Shown: positions 12,028-21,464 of the stretch, piece after piece
Numbering within the stretch: the stretch's first letter is position 1
Layout: each line of letters starts with the position of its first letter
Source: Neofusicoccum parvum
Taxonomy: Eukaryota; Ascomycota; Dothideomycetes; Botryosphaeriales; Botryosphaeriaceae
NCBI GenBank assembly: GCA_020912385.1
Contig: CP087207.1
Location: 3,038,001-3,102,000 of the forward strand
DNA length: 64,000 bases
Direction: 5' to 3'
The notes under the pieces: generated by a model
The model's database searches: none
Told to the model about the DNA's origin: nothing
What the model saw: only the letters and a program-made list of their open reading frames with translations
Translations under genes and position numbers: made by a program

Positions 12028-13798
12028 ATGAACGGCTACGAGACCATGCTGCCGGCTTTAGAGCAGAAGATCGAGTCTTTTCGCCGCTCCGACCAAGAAC
12101 GTGATGCTCTCTTACAGGTATGCTTCACGCTGCACCACGCGGCCTCCTGCCAGCGCAGCCAAGCTCCTCGACGACCAGCTCCGTACCGCCACGCCGCCTG
12201 CCTGCAATCTCCCCGTCCCCGAGCGCTGCTGACGCCCCGCAGGAAGTTGTACGCCAGTATCAGCAGCTTAAATTGGCCTACGATGAGAAGATCGGCGACT
12301 TCGACAACGAGGTGCAAGCGCGTAGATACTGGCAGCAGCAGTTCACCGAAGCTAGCAGGGCCCTGGTTATGACACGCCAGCAGGCAGAGAACACGCCCTT
12401 CGTCCTAGCCTTAATCGACGGCGACGGTGCCATATTCACCGAGGCCCTTCTGCGAGCTGGTGCCGAGGGCGGTTCTGACGCCGCCCACAAGCTTCAGAGT
12501 GAGATAAGGAACCATATACTCGACGTTTATGAGGGCGCCTCCGGCAGCTGGTCCATCATGGTGCATATCTACGCCAACCTTGAGGGCTTAAGCAGGAAGC
12601 TAGCATCGGTGGGCATCATCAGATCGCCCGCCGAGCTGCAAGTTTTCGCTCGTGCTTTTAGCTTGCATCAGCCGCTGTTCAATTTCATCGACGTGGGCAG
12701 CGGCAAGGAGAGGGCTGACCACAAGATTAAGGGTACGTCTCAGCGAACTGACCTCTCTTTTGTAGACCTGGCCTACACGTCGCACAGCGGGGTGCCGTTC
12801 GGCGGCTGAGGGGACCGCCTAGCTCCCTAGCCTCGAGTCCTGCTAACCAACGCCAGAAATGATGCGTGTCTTCATCTCCAACATCCAGTGCAAACACATT
12901 ATTTTCGGCGGATGCCACGATAATGGTTACCTTCCTAACCTCGAGTACGCACCCATCTGCCCGGCAGCTGGATGCAACGCTGACGAATGTTACGCAGCAC
13001 TTACAAACACGATCCATCCTACTCCAGCCGTATTTCGCTGTTGGAGACCACTCCTGCAACGGCTGGCTTTACTGCCCTTAAGTTCAAAACCGTGAACTTC
13101 ACCTCCGTGTTCAGGCCCGACGAGCTCCCAGAGCACCGTCCCGCGCCGCCGCAGCCGCCCGCTCCTGTCAAGACTGTTTCTCCCGTGCAGACTGTTGTCT
13201 CTCCCCAATCAGCCACATCTCAGACTAGCAATGGACTCCGAAGCGCGACCCCTATTATTACGACGTCCTCATCATCGTGGGCTACAGTCGGAAAGACGGG
13301 CATGACTACCAAGAGCATCTCCATTGCTCCCATCAAGCCAAAGGAACGCAAATTCGTTCTTCTCAATGCGTATGACCAGCGTATTGATGAGAAGCTCGCA
13401 AAAGTTGAGCGTGGCGCACTCGAGCGCTTCCACGCAAAAATTTCCAAGCAGAAAATGTGCAACGAGTACCACCTGAAGGGCGCCTGTACCCTGGGTCCCA
13501 CCTGTCCTTATGGCCATGGCGACAAGCTTAGCCCCGTGGACCGTCTCGCCCTGCAGCACAAGGCTAGGAACATTCCGTGCTCGTTCCTAAGCGACTGTCG
13601 TGAGGTCTCTTGCTACTATGGACACAATTGCCCGTACGATGAATGTTCCCGTGGTGACAACTGTTACTTTTCGATGACCCACGATATGGATAGGGTAAGC
13701 TGTCCTCACTCACACTGGGCAGAGCTAAGACTGATGGTAAACAGACACCCAGGATGAAGATGCTTGAGGACGGTACTATCGAGATCCTCAATGTTTAG
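12028..13798 (+). CDS. CCCH zinc-finger protein with NYN-like N-terminal domain
   Basis: Five exons: 12028-12117, 12243-12732, 12857-12944, 12998-13694 and 13745-13798; 472 aa. A short coiled segment (residues about 1-75) precedes a domain starting PFVLALIDGDGAIF. This is the conserved acidic strand of the fungal DUF7923 domain, which resembles NYN/PIN nuclease folds. A Pro/Ser linker follows. Next comes a perfect CX8CX5CX3H finger beginning CNEYHLKGAC, then further Cys/His-rich sequence (CSFLSDC…CYYGHNC). The last exon encodes TPRMKMLEDGTIEILNV. Known for such proteins: RNA binding through CCCH fingers. A nucleolytic role for the N-terminal domain is inference. Confidence 0.88.
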
Positions 13799-14888
13799 GC
13801 GCAGAAACTACTTATACGGCGGTCTTACTTTATTGGATGCTAGTTGCGACATGGCTGCCAATCATAAATTGACATATGGAGGGGCGCTACATGCAGGCAT
13901 TATTTTCAAATAGTCATCTCTAACGGCTTATCCGCTCGCCGGAGCTGGTTACTAACGAAGTGTTGCATAATAGCAACACTCCATATTTCTCCTTAGGGGT
14001 TGCTGGCTGCTGCTTTTTACTCTTCCTTTCTTTCCTGTTGCCAAGTTTCTATTCCGTTCACCCGCAAAAAAACACACACACACACACTTTTAACAGAAAT
14101 CGGAGACGCTTCGATAATATTAGCAATGAGAGGCTTTCGATAAAATTTCAGTTTGATTGCGTTGCTCTCCAATTGATGACCTGAGGTAGACTATTGCATT
14201 AGATTGCGCCTTAATATGCCAAGCGTTCGGAATGGCCCGAAGAGAGGGGTCGAAGGTTCAGAAGTTAATTGATCTAGGTGAGTGGGTTATAGGGACCCCA
14301 AGATGCCGTTCGCATGAAGCTGCTGCTTTGCCCGGTACTGTATTTCGGCACACCCGTATCCCATGAACCCGTCTTTTGTCGAGTTCCATTTCACCGAAAG
14401 TGGAGATGGTGATGAACATGCAAAGGTGCACAAAAGAAGTTGCACGGTGGAGAACACATCAGACGCACCGGCGAATATACATCAGCTTGGCTTTGAAACG
14501 GAAAGATCTGTCCTGTCTCAGGTGTTGTTGTGGGTAGTAGGCGGATTATTTCCTTATAATTAACTACTGCTATACACATAGTCACGTCGAAGAAAATTTT
14601 CAGACCATTGTGCGTTGTTGCATTCTACACGATGACAAATGACAGCCCATACATCGCACAGGGAAGTGCGTGTTCATCCAGAATTGGTCATTCAGCTGAT
14701 TAGTATTAGGTACAGAAGTTCCCCGGGGCTCTCAGACCTCTCGCTGCCACTCTTTCCAACCGCAACATTGCCATTGGTCCCACGAGACATGTCGAAGGTC
14801 GTGCACATGCGTATTCGCGGTCCGAAGGTTTCGGCCCGACGCCCGAAAAAGGAAACGAAAGGATCCACAGTGCCACGGAGGACGACCC
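13799..14888. other. intergenic with CA microsatellite
   Basis: Low-GC stretch after the CCCH gene. It holds a perfect (CA)8 run at 14072-14087 next to a 7-A run. No coding signal or RNA gene was recognised until the 5S gene. Confidence 0.5.
14072..14087. repeat. CA dinucleotide microsatellite
   Basis: Perfect (CA)8 run directly after a 7-A run, in non-coding sequence downstream of the CCCH gene. Confidence 0.9.
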
Positions 14889-14901
14889 AAAAAAATCAAA
14901 A
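14889..14901 (-). terminator. RNA polymerase III terminator of the 5S gene
   Basis: Reading the minus strand, the 5S sequence runs directly into TTTT, GA, then seven T residues. This is a strong oligo-T Pol III stop signal at the expected position. Confidence 0.85.
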
Positions 14902-15019
14902 CGTACAACAGCCGGGATTCCCCAATGGTCACCCACTTGAGTACTAATCGGCCGGTTCGCAGCTTGAGTACGGCTGAGCGGACGGGAAGCCCTATATTCT
15001 GCGACCTGTGGTCGTACGT
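14901..15019 (-). rRNA. 5S ribosomal RNA
   Basis: The minus strand from 15019 starts ACGTACGACCACAG and ends GGCTGTTGTACGT (119 nt). It contains the invariant GGGCTTCCCGTCCGCTCAGC block, CCGTACTCAAGC, and GTGGGTGACCA followed by GAATCCCGGC. The ends pair to form helix I. The TCGCAG/CTGCGA arms are complementary, so helix II/III changes relative to other ascomycete 5S genes appear compensated. It lies alone between protein genes, as dispersed 5S genes do in filamentous ascomycetes. An internal control region is present and an oligo-T terminator follows. It appears functional. Confidence 0.95.
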
Positions 15020-15192
15020 GGAGGAGGGAGTTGGGGGTTGAAATTATGTACAGAGGTTTGAGGCGGCGGAACAGCCAACAACTTTCAAACCCATCCAAAC
15101 CGCCCAAGCCATCTCAATGCCCATATTCCAGACTCTCCGAGCTTCTTCAGCTTTTCGTTTGCACCTGCTTCGACTTATGTAATATACATACC

Positions 15193-15650
15193 ACTCGAGG
15201 GCATGGTGCTTCTCTTCTTCATCCAACGTGGAAAGTCATCAGTGTAGAGAGATCCTTCGCTTCAAGAATAATTCGAACGTCTTAGCAGCAAGCTGCTGGG
15301 AACCACCGCCGAGGCTGTGCCACATGAAAGCTGAAAAAACGTCTCCGAGTCTGTGGGAAGGAGCCGAAGCCTCCTTTCCAAATTAACGAGGTGGTCCGCG
15401 TTTCTGAGTCTATCGAGTAGTGAGTGAACGACCAGGTACAACCAGAGAAAGACTCCGTTTTCCCTATTGACAGTCTCTGCCACAAACTAGCCATATTGAT
15501 TTCCTCGGACGATGAATTCTCTGTAAAATGGATTTTTTTCCCCCTGAGCTTGCTTTCCACGTAACTTTGAATATCGTCCCGGGTCAAGTCTTCTAAGCAC
15601 AATCTCGGAAAATCCTTGCAGCCAAATGCCGCTCTCAATTAATTCTGAGC
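15193..15650 (-). pseudogene. decayed NACHT/NLR (STAND NTPase) fragment
   Basis: Minus-strand translation shows pieces typical of fungal NACHT-type STAND proteins, in order but in different frames. These are FPRLCLEDLTRDDIQSYVES, then VNRENGVFLWLYLVVHSLLD and ERRLRLLPTDSETFF, then AAKTFELFL and STLDEEEKHHALE. Moving between them needs a 1-nt shift near 15483 and more shifts with stop codons near 15260-15350. No P-loop (Walker A) part is present. It is therefore a short broken remnant of the domain's C-terminal portion. It lies 13 bp beyond the CorA-like stop codon on the same strand. Confidence 0.75.
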
Positions 15651-15662
15651 TCGATGGTTTTC

Positions 15663-17329
15663 TTACTTCATTTTCTCGTGCAGAGGCAGGACTGCCTTTT
15701 CTCTGGTCAAGATTCCCCACAGCGCCCAGTCGATCCTTTCAAAGAACAGCCAAACCATCAGAAAGACCGAAATCGAAGGTGCGAGTATCCAGAAGACCCA
15801 GAAGAGGTCCTCACCGGCCGCAAACTTTCCCGACATGGAGAAAATCCCGGCCACGACGGAGAACGGCACCAGAACGGTTGCCAGCACGGACAGGTGTCCA
15901 ACGCTGCGAGCTTGTTTGTTTGCAAGAAGGCTTTCTTCCACCGAAGCTCTTTGTTCGTATGTTGCTATAGTGTGACTAAACCTTTCTTGAAGCGCCGCCG
16001 CCCGATCACGCAGTGCCTGCCAATCCCGAAGCTCGCGCGGGCTGAAGGCTGAGTGATTTGCAGCGGAGGAAGAGAAACCCAGTGTCCGGAATGTGTCATC
16101 GATGTCCTTTCTCCTGTTCATGACCGTCATCATGTGATATGTGAGCGCGTGAAAGTATTCCCGTTGCCATGTGCTCTCCCATGCCGAATACCAGCTACCA
16201 CTTGACGCGTAGTGGCTTTTGCTGAAGCTTATCTTTTCCCAGAAATAGTAGTAGTCTTTTTCTTTGGCACGTATAACACCTTGCCATGTAGACAGAATCA
16301 GATTGCGGCAAACGTTTGCAGCGGAAGTGGGGTGAGCAGTGGTATTGTGAGGGCGGCGGGAGTAGGATTCGACCAGGTTATCGAAGAGAGAAATGCTCAG
16401 TGCATTGTGGGCAGGACTTTTCCATTCTTGCGGGGTTCCGGAGAGTTTATCGACAGAAAACTTCGCGGGGAGAGGAAGACGGTTACTACCCAGATCGGAA
16501 TGTTGAAGTGTGAGATTGTATACGGGGTCATCTCTTGGAGAGGCTAGGTGGGAAGAGTGGACAACGTTGGTGAGGACCGGATCTACCATAATGACAGCTA
16601 CTTGATTATTAGCTTGAAAACCTTGAGAGTTGGAAGCCAGATGAGGTAATTACCCGTCCAAGAACCTGCGGAGTCGACGGTGGACCAAAAGGATACTAAA
16701 TGGGCGCTGGGATGGAAAGCCCGGTCTTTGTCAAGATATTGCATGGTACGATCAAGAACCGTATCCCTTCCTACATAGACTCCGAACGCTTGGTTATGGA
16801 CAGGATCCACACCGTGTAGCTGGAAAGTCTTGACTCTCCAGTATTGCGTGCTATCATGGGCGAGGCATTCTTCGTCCACAATGTCGTCAACGTAGGGACC
16901 GGCGGCGTGCGCTAAGAACACAACAGGTGGAACTCCAAGGCAAGATCCAATGATGTTCACATATCTCTGGTCCAGGTCCTCCAAGATGATTAGACGATTC
17001 GGCTTTGAGGCTTGTGATGTAGATATTGGGGAGCTTGGCTTCTGCAACCAAGCCCGCAGCTCCTCCGCGTCTTTTGGCTGAGTAACACTGGCTCTCTCGT
17101 TGCTGGACAGCTCAACAATAGCGACAGAGCCTGTCTCCTTACCCCTCGGCGCCGCTGTCCAGGGATGAAAGAAGGTCGAAGGCGAAAACAACTCCTTCGT
17201 CTCCAATGCTAGCCTCGTGTATTCTTCCTCCGGACCATGATTCATGGGTGAGCCTTATGCCAGGTTAGTCCCAATAGTAGAACAACATTTGAGGAGAACC
17301 CTACTTTTTTCGACTGTGCCATTCATCAT
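15663..17329 (-). CDS. CorA-like Mg2+ transporter family membrane protein
   Basis: Exons 17329-17305, 17253-16654 and 16597-15663, with introns of 51 and 56 nt; 519 aa in this minimal model. The C-terminus has two membrane segments (LSVLATVLVPFSVVAGIFSM, then FWVFWILAPSISVFLMVWLF). A GIFSMSG sequence follows helix 1, where CorA channels carry the GMN loop, so the loop is altered. Before it, a long helical stretch (RDRAAALQERFSHTIATYEQ) matches the CorA stalk helix. Divergent CorA-like proteins of this kind are common in ascomycetes and often lie near incompatibility-type genes. Transport is unproven because the GMN motif is not intact. The open frame continues upstream to 17806 in the same frame except for one TAG at 17377-17375, so the true N-terminus is unsettled. 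Confidence 0.65.
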
Positions 17330-17374
17330 CAAGTCTCTGTTGACGGTGTCGAGAAGAAGCTGAGATGTAACGTT

Positions 17375-17806
17375 CTACGAGACCATGGCAAGTTTATTTA
17401 CGCCCTCTTCAAAAAGCCATTTCGCTTCAGGGAGCCAAAAGCGGTATCGCATTTCAGCTCGTTTGTCAAGGTACGCGCTAAGTATTCTGCCTCGCTGGCA
17501 TGGCGCATCGTGATCAAGCTCTGATTGGACAGATTCCGAATCCCAGTGTGCGAGGATCATCGCACACGGGGCGGAGTGCATGCAGGCGCCAATAGGTAGC
17601 GTTGCTATGGTCAGGTCGTCACATTTGCTGCATGTTGTATCATGTGCAGGGTTGCCTACGACAAAGGCCGTGTCAATTGATAACGGTCGTTTATTGAGGC
17701 CTCGACGAGTATAAATACGAGGCCGGTTCGGACAATTCACGCGCAGGCAGTTGAAGCATTCGTCCAGACGCAAATGTGCAGTGAAAGGAATGCCAACCTG
17801 GTCCAC
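17375..17806 (-). CDS. possible N-terminal exon or broken N-terminus of the CorA-like gene
   Basis: Open frame of 143 codons directly upstream of, and in the same frame as, the first exon of the CorA-like gene; only a TAG at 17377-17375 separates them. It holds cysteine pairs (CFNCLRVNC, CSKC) and an aromatic segment RYRFWLPEAKWLFEEG that looks coding. Just past the TAG the reading NVTSQLLLDTVNRDLMMN also looks coding. Either an intron removes the stop (I see only a 27-nt candidate, too short) or this is a nonsense allele. One arm of the inverted repeat lies inside it. Confidence 0.35.
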   Translation of the reverse strand: MDQVGIPFTAHLRLDECFNCLRVNCPNRPRIYTRRGLNKRPLSIDTAFVVGNPAHDTTCSKCDDLTIATLPIGACMHSAPCAMILAHWDSESVQSELDHDAPCQRGRILSAYLDKRAEMRYRFWLPEAKWLFEEGVNKLAMVS

Positions 17807-17856
17807 ATGAATGCTTCAACCGCACACGTGTGAAATGTCCGAACCGACCTCGTATT
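17714..17856. repeat. 48-bp imperfect inverted repeat with 47-bp spacer
   Basis: Left arm 17714-17761 and right arm 17809-17856 are reverse complements at 41 of 48 positions (counted by eye). The outer nine bases (AATACGAGG) and inner twelve bases (GTTGAAGCATTC) match perfectly. Most mismatches are C/T or G/A differences. The transcript would form a long hairpin with a 47-nt loop. Confidence 0.9.
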
Positions 17857-18192
17857 AGCAGGAACGCCATACAGCGCAAGACCTGTCAAGACTCTTGTCG
17901 CCATTGCTTGGCCCATTTAATGTGCACCGCCAAAAGGGCGAGCTTTGCACGCTAGCCAAGCACCTCGGAGCTCTCGCGTCATCCCGGAGCCCGAGAGCTC
18001 AGCTTTCCCGCCGCGGCCCGCCGCGCCCGCACCACCACAGACAGCTTCTCAGAGCTCCGTCGCCAACCACCACGCATGCCATTGCCCACGTACCAGACCT
18101 TCCCCTCCGCATCGCCCGAGCCCCCCTCCGACGCGCCCGCCGAGCAGACCGTCCTCCTCGCCCGCCGCGACGAGCCCATCATCCTCACCACC

Positions 18193-18678
18193 ATGCCCGG
18201 CATCTTCTGGACCATCGGCAGCCTCTACGGCGCCGCCAGCGTCGCGTTCGGCGCGTTCGGCGCCCACGGCCTCAAGAAGCACATCGCCGACCCGCAGCGC
18301 CTGGCGAACTGGAACACCGCCGCGCACTACCAGGTAAGCGCCTGTCGCCCACGCATCCCACCCCGATCGCACCACCACCACCGCCGCCGCCGCCGCCGAG
18401 ACCGGCCTCGCTGACCTTCGTCTTCACGCGCCCCGCAGCTCATCCACTCCGGCGTCATCCTCCTCGCCTCGGTCGCCGCGCCGCAGAACAAGCTCGCCAT
18501 GACGCTCCTGACGGCCGGCGTGACCATGTTCAGCGGCTCCATCTACCTGCTCGTGCTGGACCCGGCGCGGTTCAAGGCGCTGGGCCCGGTGACGCCGCTG
18601 GGCGGGCTGTGCCTGATCGGCGGGTGGGCGGCGCTGGCGTTCGGCCGCGGGAGGGTGCCTGTGCCGCCGAGGGTCTAG
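18193..18678 (+). CDS. DUF423 (TMEM256/YgdD-type) small membrane protein
   Basis: Exons 18193-18333 and 18439-18678, with a 105-nt intron; 126 aa. The family pattern is clear: an N-terminal helix with GAFGAHGLKKH, the NWNTAAHYQLIHSGVILLAS block spanning the junction, a third helix (TLLTAGVTMFSGSIYLLVL), and a C-terminal TPLGGLCLIGGWAALAF helix. The start at 18193 has near-ideal context (ACCACCATGC). An in-frame ATG at 18076 would add 39 polar residues. Homologues occur in bacteria and eukaryote mitochondria or membranes; function is unknown. The intron holds a CAC/CCG repeat at 18371-18397. Confidence 0.88.
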
Positions 18679-19505
18679 AGATAATAAAGAATGGCTAGAC
18701 GCCACACGGGCTGCTGATCATGTACACTCTGTAAAATATAGAACATCTGATTGTGAACAGAGGTCTAGCACCTCGATAGAGCTTTTACTGCAATTCTCGT
18801 GGCCATGAGCCAGGCAGAGAGGGTCAAGAGAATGAAAACCAACGCAGAGACAAGTTCCCACCACGCCTCCAACTCCGGGTAGTCTGGGTGAACGAACGCT
18901 TTCCTAACCGGGTAGGAGACTCCGCGCGCAAACAGGTCCATTTTGAAGTCTCTGTGCTGGTCTGTCGTGGTTGCCATTCTTCGTGAGGGCAGCGGCAGCC
19001 TTTATAGCGTGGAAAGTTGCGAAGGATTCGTGAGTGCGAAGGGCTGGGGCGATTACCCCATTCTCCCAGAAGAACTCTCGTCGCTTCCAGGATTTCGGCG
19101 TAGGGTCCGGGGGCGCGCCGTCATCATCCCTCATCTGCATCTTATAACTACAAGAATAACCAGCCGGGGGAAAGACCACTTGCTGAGGTCTGAATGACAG
19201 GCCTAAAAGAAGATGCTTATGTGCTGAGTGCTGAAGAAAAAGTCGCTTATGCATGCAAGTACCGAAAAAGATGACCTCGGGCTTTCCGTGCCAATGCCCA
19301 TAACCACCAACTCCCAGTCTTTTCTAGGCCGGCATGACCCGTAAGTAGACTGTTACCAACCCAGTATGCACATATCGAAAAGTGGACATCCCTAAACTCT
19401 GAACAAAACGCTTCTCTGAAAGTCCCACGGCTGAGAGGTGTACATGTGTTGCACATGCATTGCGAAGAGAAGTAACAAGGATTGGGAGGAAGGAGAAGAG
19501 GAGGC
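18679..19505. other. intergenic between convergent DUF423 and GrrA genes
   Basis: About 0.8 kb between two convergent genes. It contains the doubtful small membrane frame at 18765-18977 (-). Another minus frame at 18904-19254 overlaps it in a different phase (segment WKRREFFWENGVIAPALRT). No known family was recognised in either. Confidence 0.45.
18765..18977 (-). CDS. possible small single-helix membrane protein
   Basis: 70-codon frame with good start context (GAAGAATGGC). It has one strong C-terminal hydrophobic helix (LVSALVFILLTLSAWLMAT) followed by a basic end. A TATAAA lies at 19006-19001 on this strand, only about 25 bp before the ATG. No family was recognised, and it may be a fragment or chance frame. 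Confidence 0.3.
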   Translation of the reverse strand: MATTTDQHRDFKMDLFARGVSYPVRKAFVHPDYPELEAWWELVSALVFILLTLSAWLMATRIAVKALSRC

Positions 19506-21464
19506 TCAGCCTAACACTTCGCTACCATCGCCAAAGTCCTCGTCCATCTCCTCGCCAATGGCTGTCGCTCCCATCATGGCAGTGACTTGCTGATGGACGT
19601 TGACATTGACAACCATGTCGGCGTCATCGGCGTCGTCGTACATGGTGCCGTCGGTCTCGTATGTGGGATTCGTCTCCTCCTGATTGAGATGGTCGCGTAG
19701 ACGGGCAACGCCGTTGCCGGAGAAGACACAGAAGACATCGCGTTGGTGTTCGTTGAATTCTATACAAGAGTCAGCATAGGCGGCCTTATGCCGGGACGGC
19801 TTGACATACCAGGTGGAGCCTCGCGACAGAACACCAAGAGGTCCTCGCGCAGGAAAGCTTGCACACCTGTCAAACTTAGGTGTGTCAGGCGAGGGCAGTT
19901 GTTGAGCAAGGCGTGGATTCCCTGCACCTGAAACGTCAGCGGAGTTTCTGGAATTCATGCACGGGCGTCTTACGTTGAGTGTTAGGAGCGTGCAGTAGCT
20001 GAGGTGCACGCGTTCAAGGGAGCATGGGACCGACTGCCCGTTCGCACCCTGGTGCCGTTGTCTGGCCAGTGCCATGATGCTCTTGTCGGTGATGTTGCCG
20101 CACTTGACTAACCCAATGCGCTTGAGCTTGGTAAGTGTTGAGAGCTGCTCGACCGACTTGTCTGTCAGATTTTGACAGCAAGCAAGGTCAATGTAGCGAA
20201 TGCGAGTACACATCCGGATCAATTGCTGGACGCCAGTATCCGTAATGCGTGAACAGTGGCCTAGGTGGATGTAGTGGAGGTTCTTGCCAAGCTTCGTGAT
20301 CGCCGCGACGGCACGGTCGGTGATCTGACGGCATTTGGCCAGAACAAGGTTACGCAAACGTGGAGCAGCTGCAATGATCTTCTGAACGCCGACATCATTG
20401 AGTTCTCCGCAGTCAGTTAAGTCGAGTATGCGGAGGCTCTCGTAGGTGGTGTCCTGAGGCAGGTTGAGGAACGCGTGGTCCGTGATACGGGAGCAGTGCG
20501 CCAGGCGGAGTTCCCGGAGATGGCGGCCCTCTCTAATCAGGGCGGTGACTGAAGCGTCTTCTAGGTTCCTGCAGTTCTCCAAGTCGATCTCGAGGATGTA
20601 ACGACAGTTGTTGGCAAAAGCCATGACGGCGTTGTCAGTGATCTGACTGCAGTTGTTGAATTTGAGCTGCAAACAAAGTCAGTAAGCTGAGATCCACTAG
20701 TACGACGTGAGTCTTACCCTTTTGACGTTCCTGCAGCTGCGGGCAACAGCCTCCAATGAGCTGTCGTTGATCTTCCGGCATCCGCTGATATTCAGGCCCT
20801 GGAGCTTCAGGCAGTTTTTCGCGAGAGCGTACATGGCCCGATCCGTGAGGTTTTCCAGCTCTGTCACGTCCAGAGCCAGAAGGCTGCGATTGCCTTCTAG
20901 CATACTCTCAAGGCTGAGATCCGTGAGCTTGACGCACTTGGTCAGGGTCAGGCGCTCAATCCTCTTGCAGCTCGAGAAGGGCTGCAGGGTGCCATCGCTG
21001 ACCTCGACGCCGAGCGTGGACAGGTTGAGTCTCTTGACCAGAGTCTGGTAGTCGAAGTAGCTGTCCACTTTCCTGATGGCCTGCACCACGGTGTGTACGC
21101 TGGGCCACTTGTTGGTCTGCGGCCGGTGCCACAGCAAGCCCACGCTATTTCGCGCCCAATCTTTGGATACGAGCATACACGACTTCAGGTCGGCGGGCGA
21201 GGATAGTTTCGCAAATATGGAAATCATGAGCTCGGCGGGGAGGCGGGTGATGGGCGAGACGCGGCACCTTTCCTCCATCTCCCGAGCGTAGGCATCTTCC
21301 TCGGAGGTGGAGGGAGCGATGGACGACTGTGAGTCGTTGGTCTGGAGCATGAAGGAGTCGTTGTCGTCGTCATCGTCGGGGCAGCGCTCTGGCGAGGTTG
21401 ACGCAGACGAGTCGGAGCTCGCGCGGCCGCCGGGCAGGCGCTCTTGTCGACGGGAGCGGGTCAT
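19506..21464 (-). CDS. grrA: F-box and leucine-rich repeat protein GrrA/Grr1
   Basis: Four exons: 21464-20718, 20666-19974, 19921-19810 and 19759-19506; 601 aa. An acidic N-terminus precedes an F-box around residues 72-118 (ITRLPAELMISIFAKLSSPA). About a dozen cysteine-type LRRs follow, each with an ITD or LTD core (CSRITDTGVQQLIRMC, CQNLTDKSVEQL). The C-terminal part after the repeats (FNEHQRDVFCVFSGNGVARL) matches Grr1 homologues. Exon 3 could start at 19927 or 19921; 19921 gives the family length. Known role: the Skp1-Cul1 adaptor recognising phosphorylated substrates, needed in yeast for glucose sensing and cyclin turnover and in Aspergillus nidulans for sexual sporulation. It acts in nucleus and cytoplasm. 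Confidence 0.95.

Noticed and set aside
14639..15107. Short frames across the 5S gene (14639-14947 +, 14706-15107 -)
   Set aside because: They overlap a well-supported 5S rRNA and carry no protein motif.
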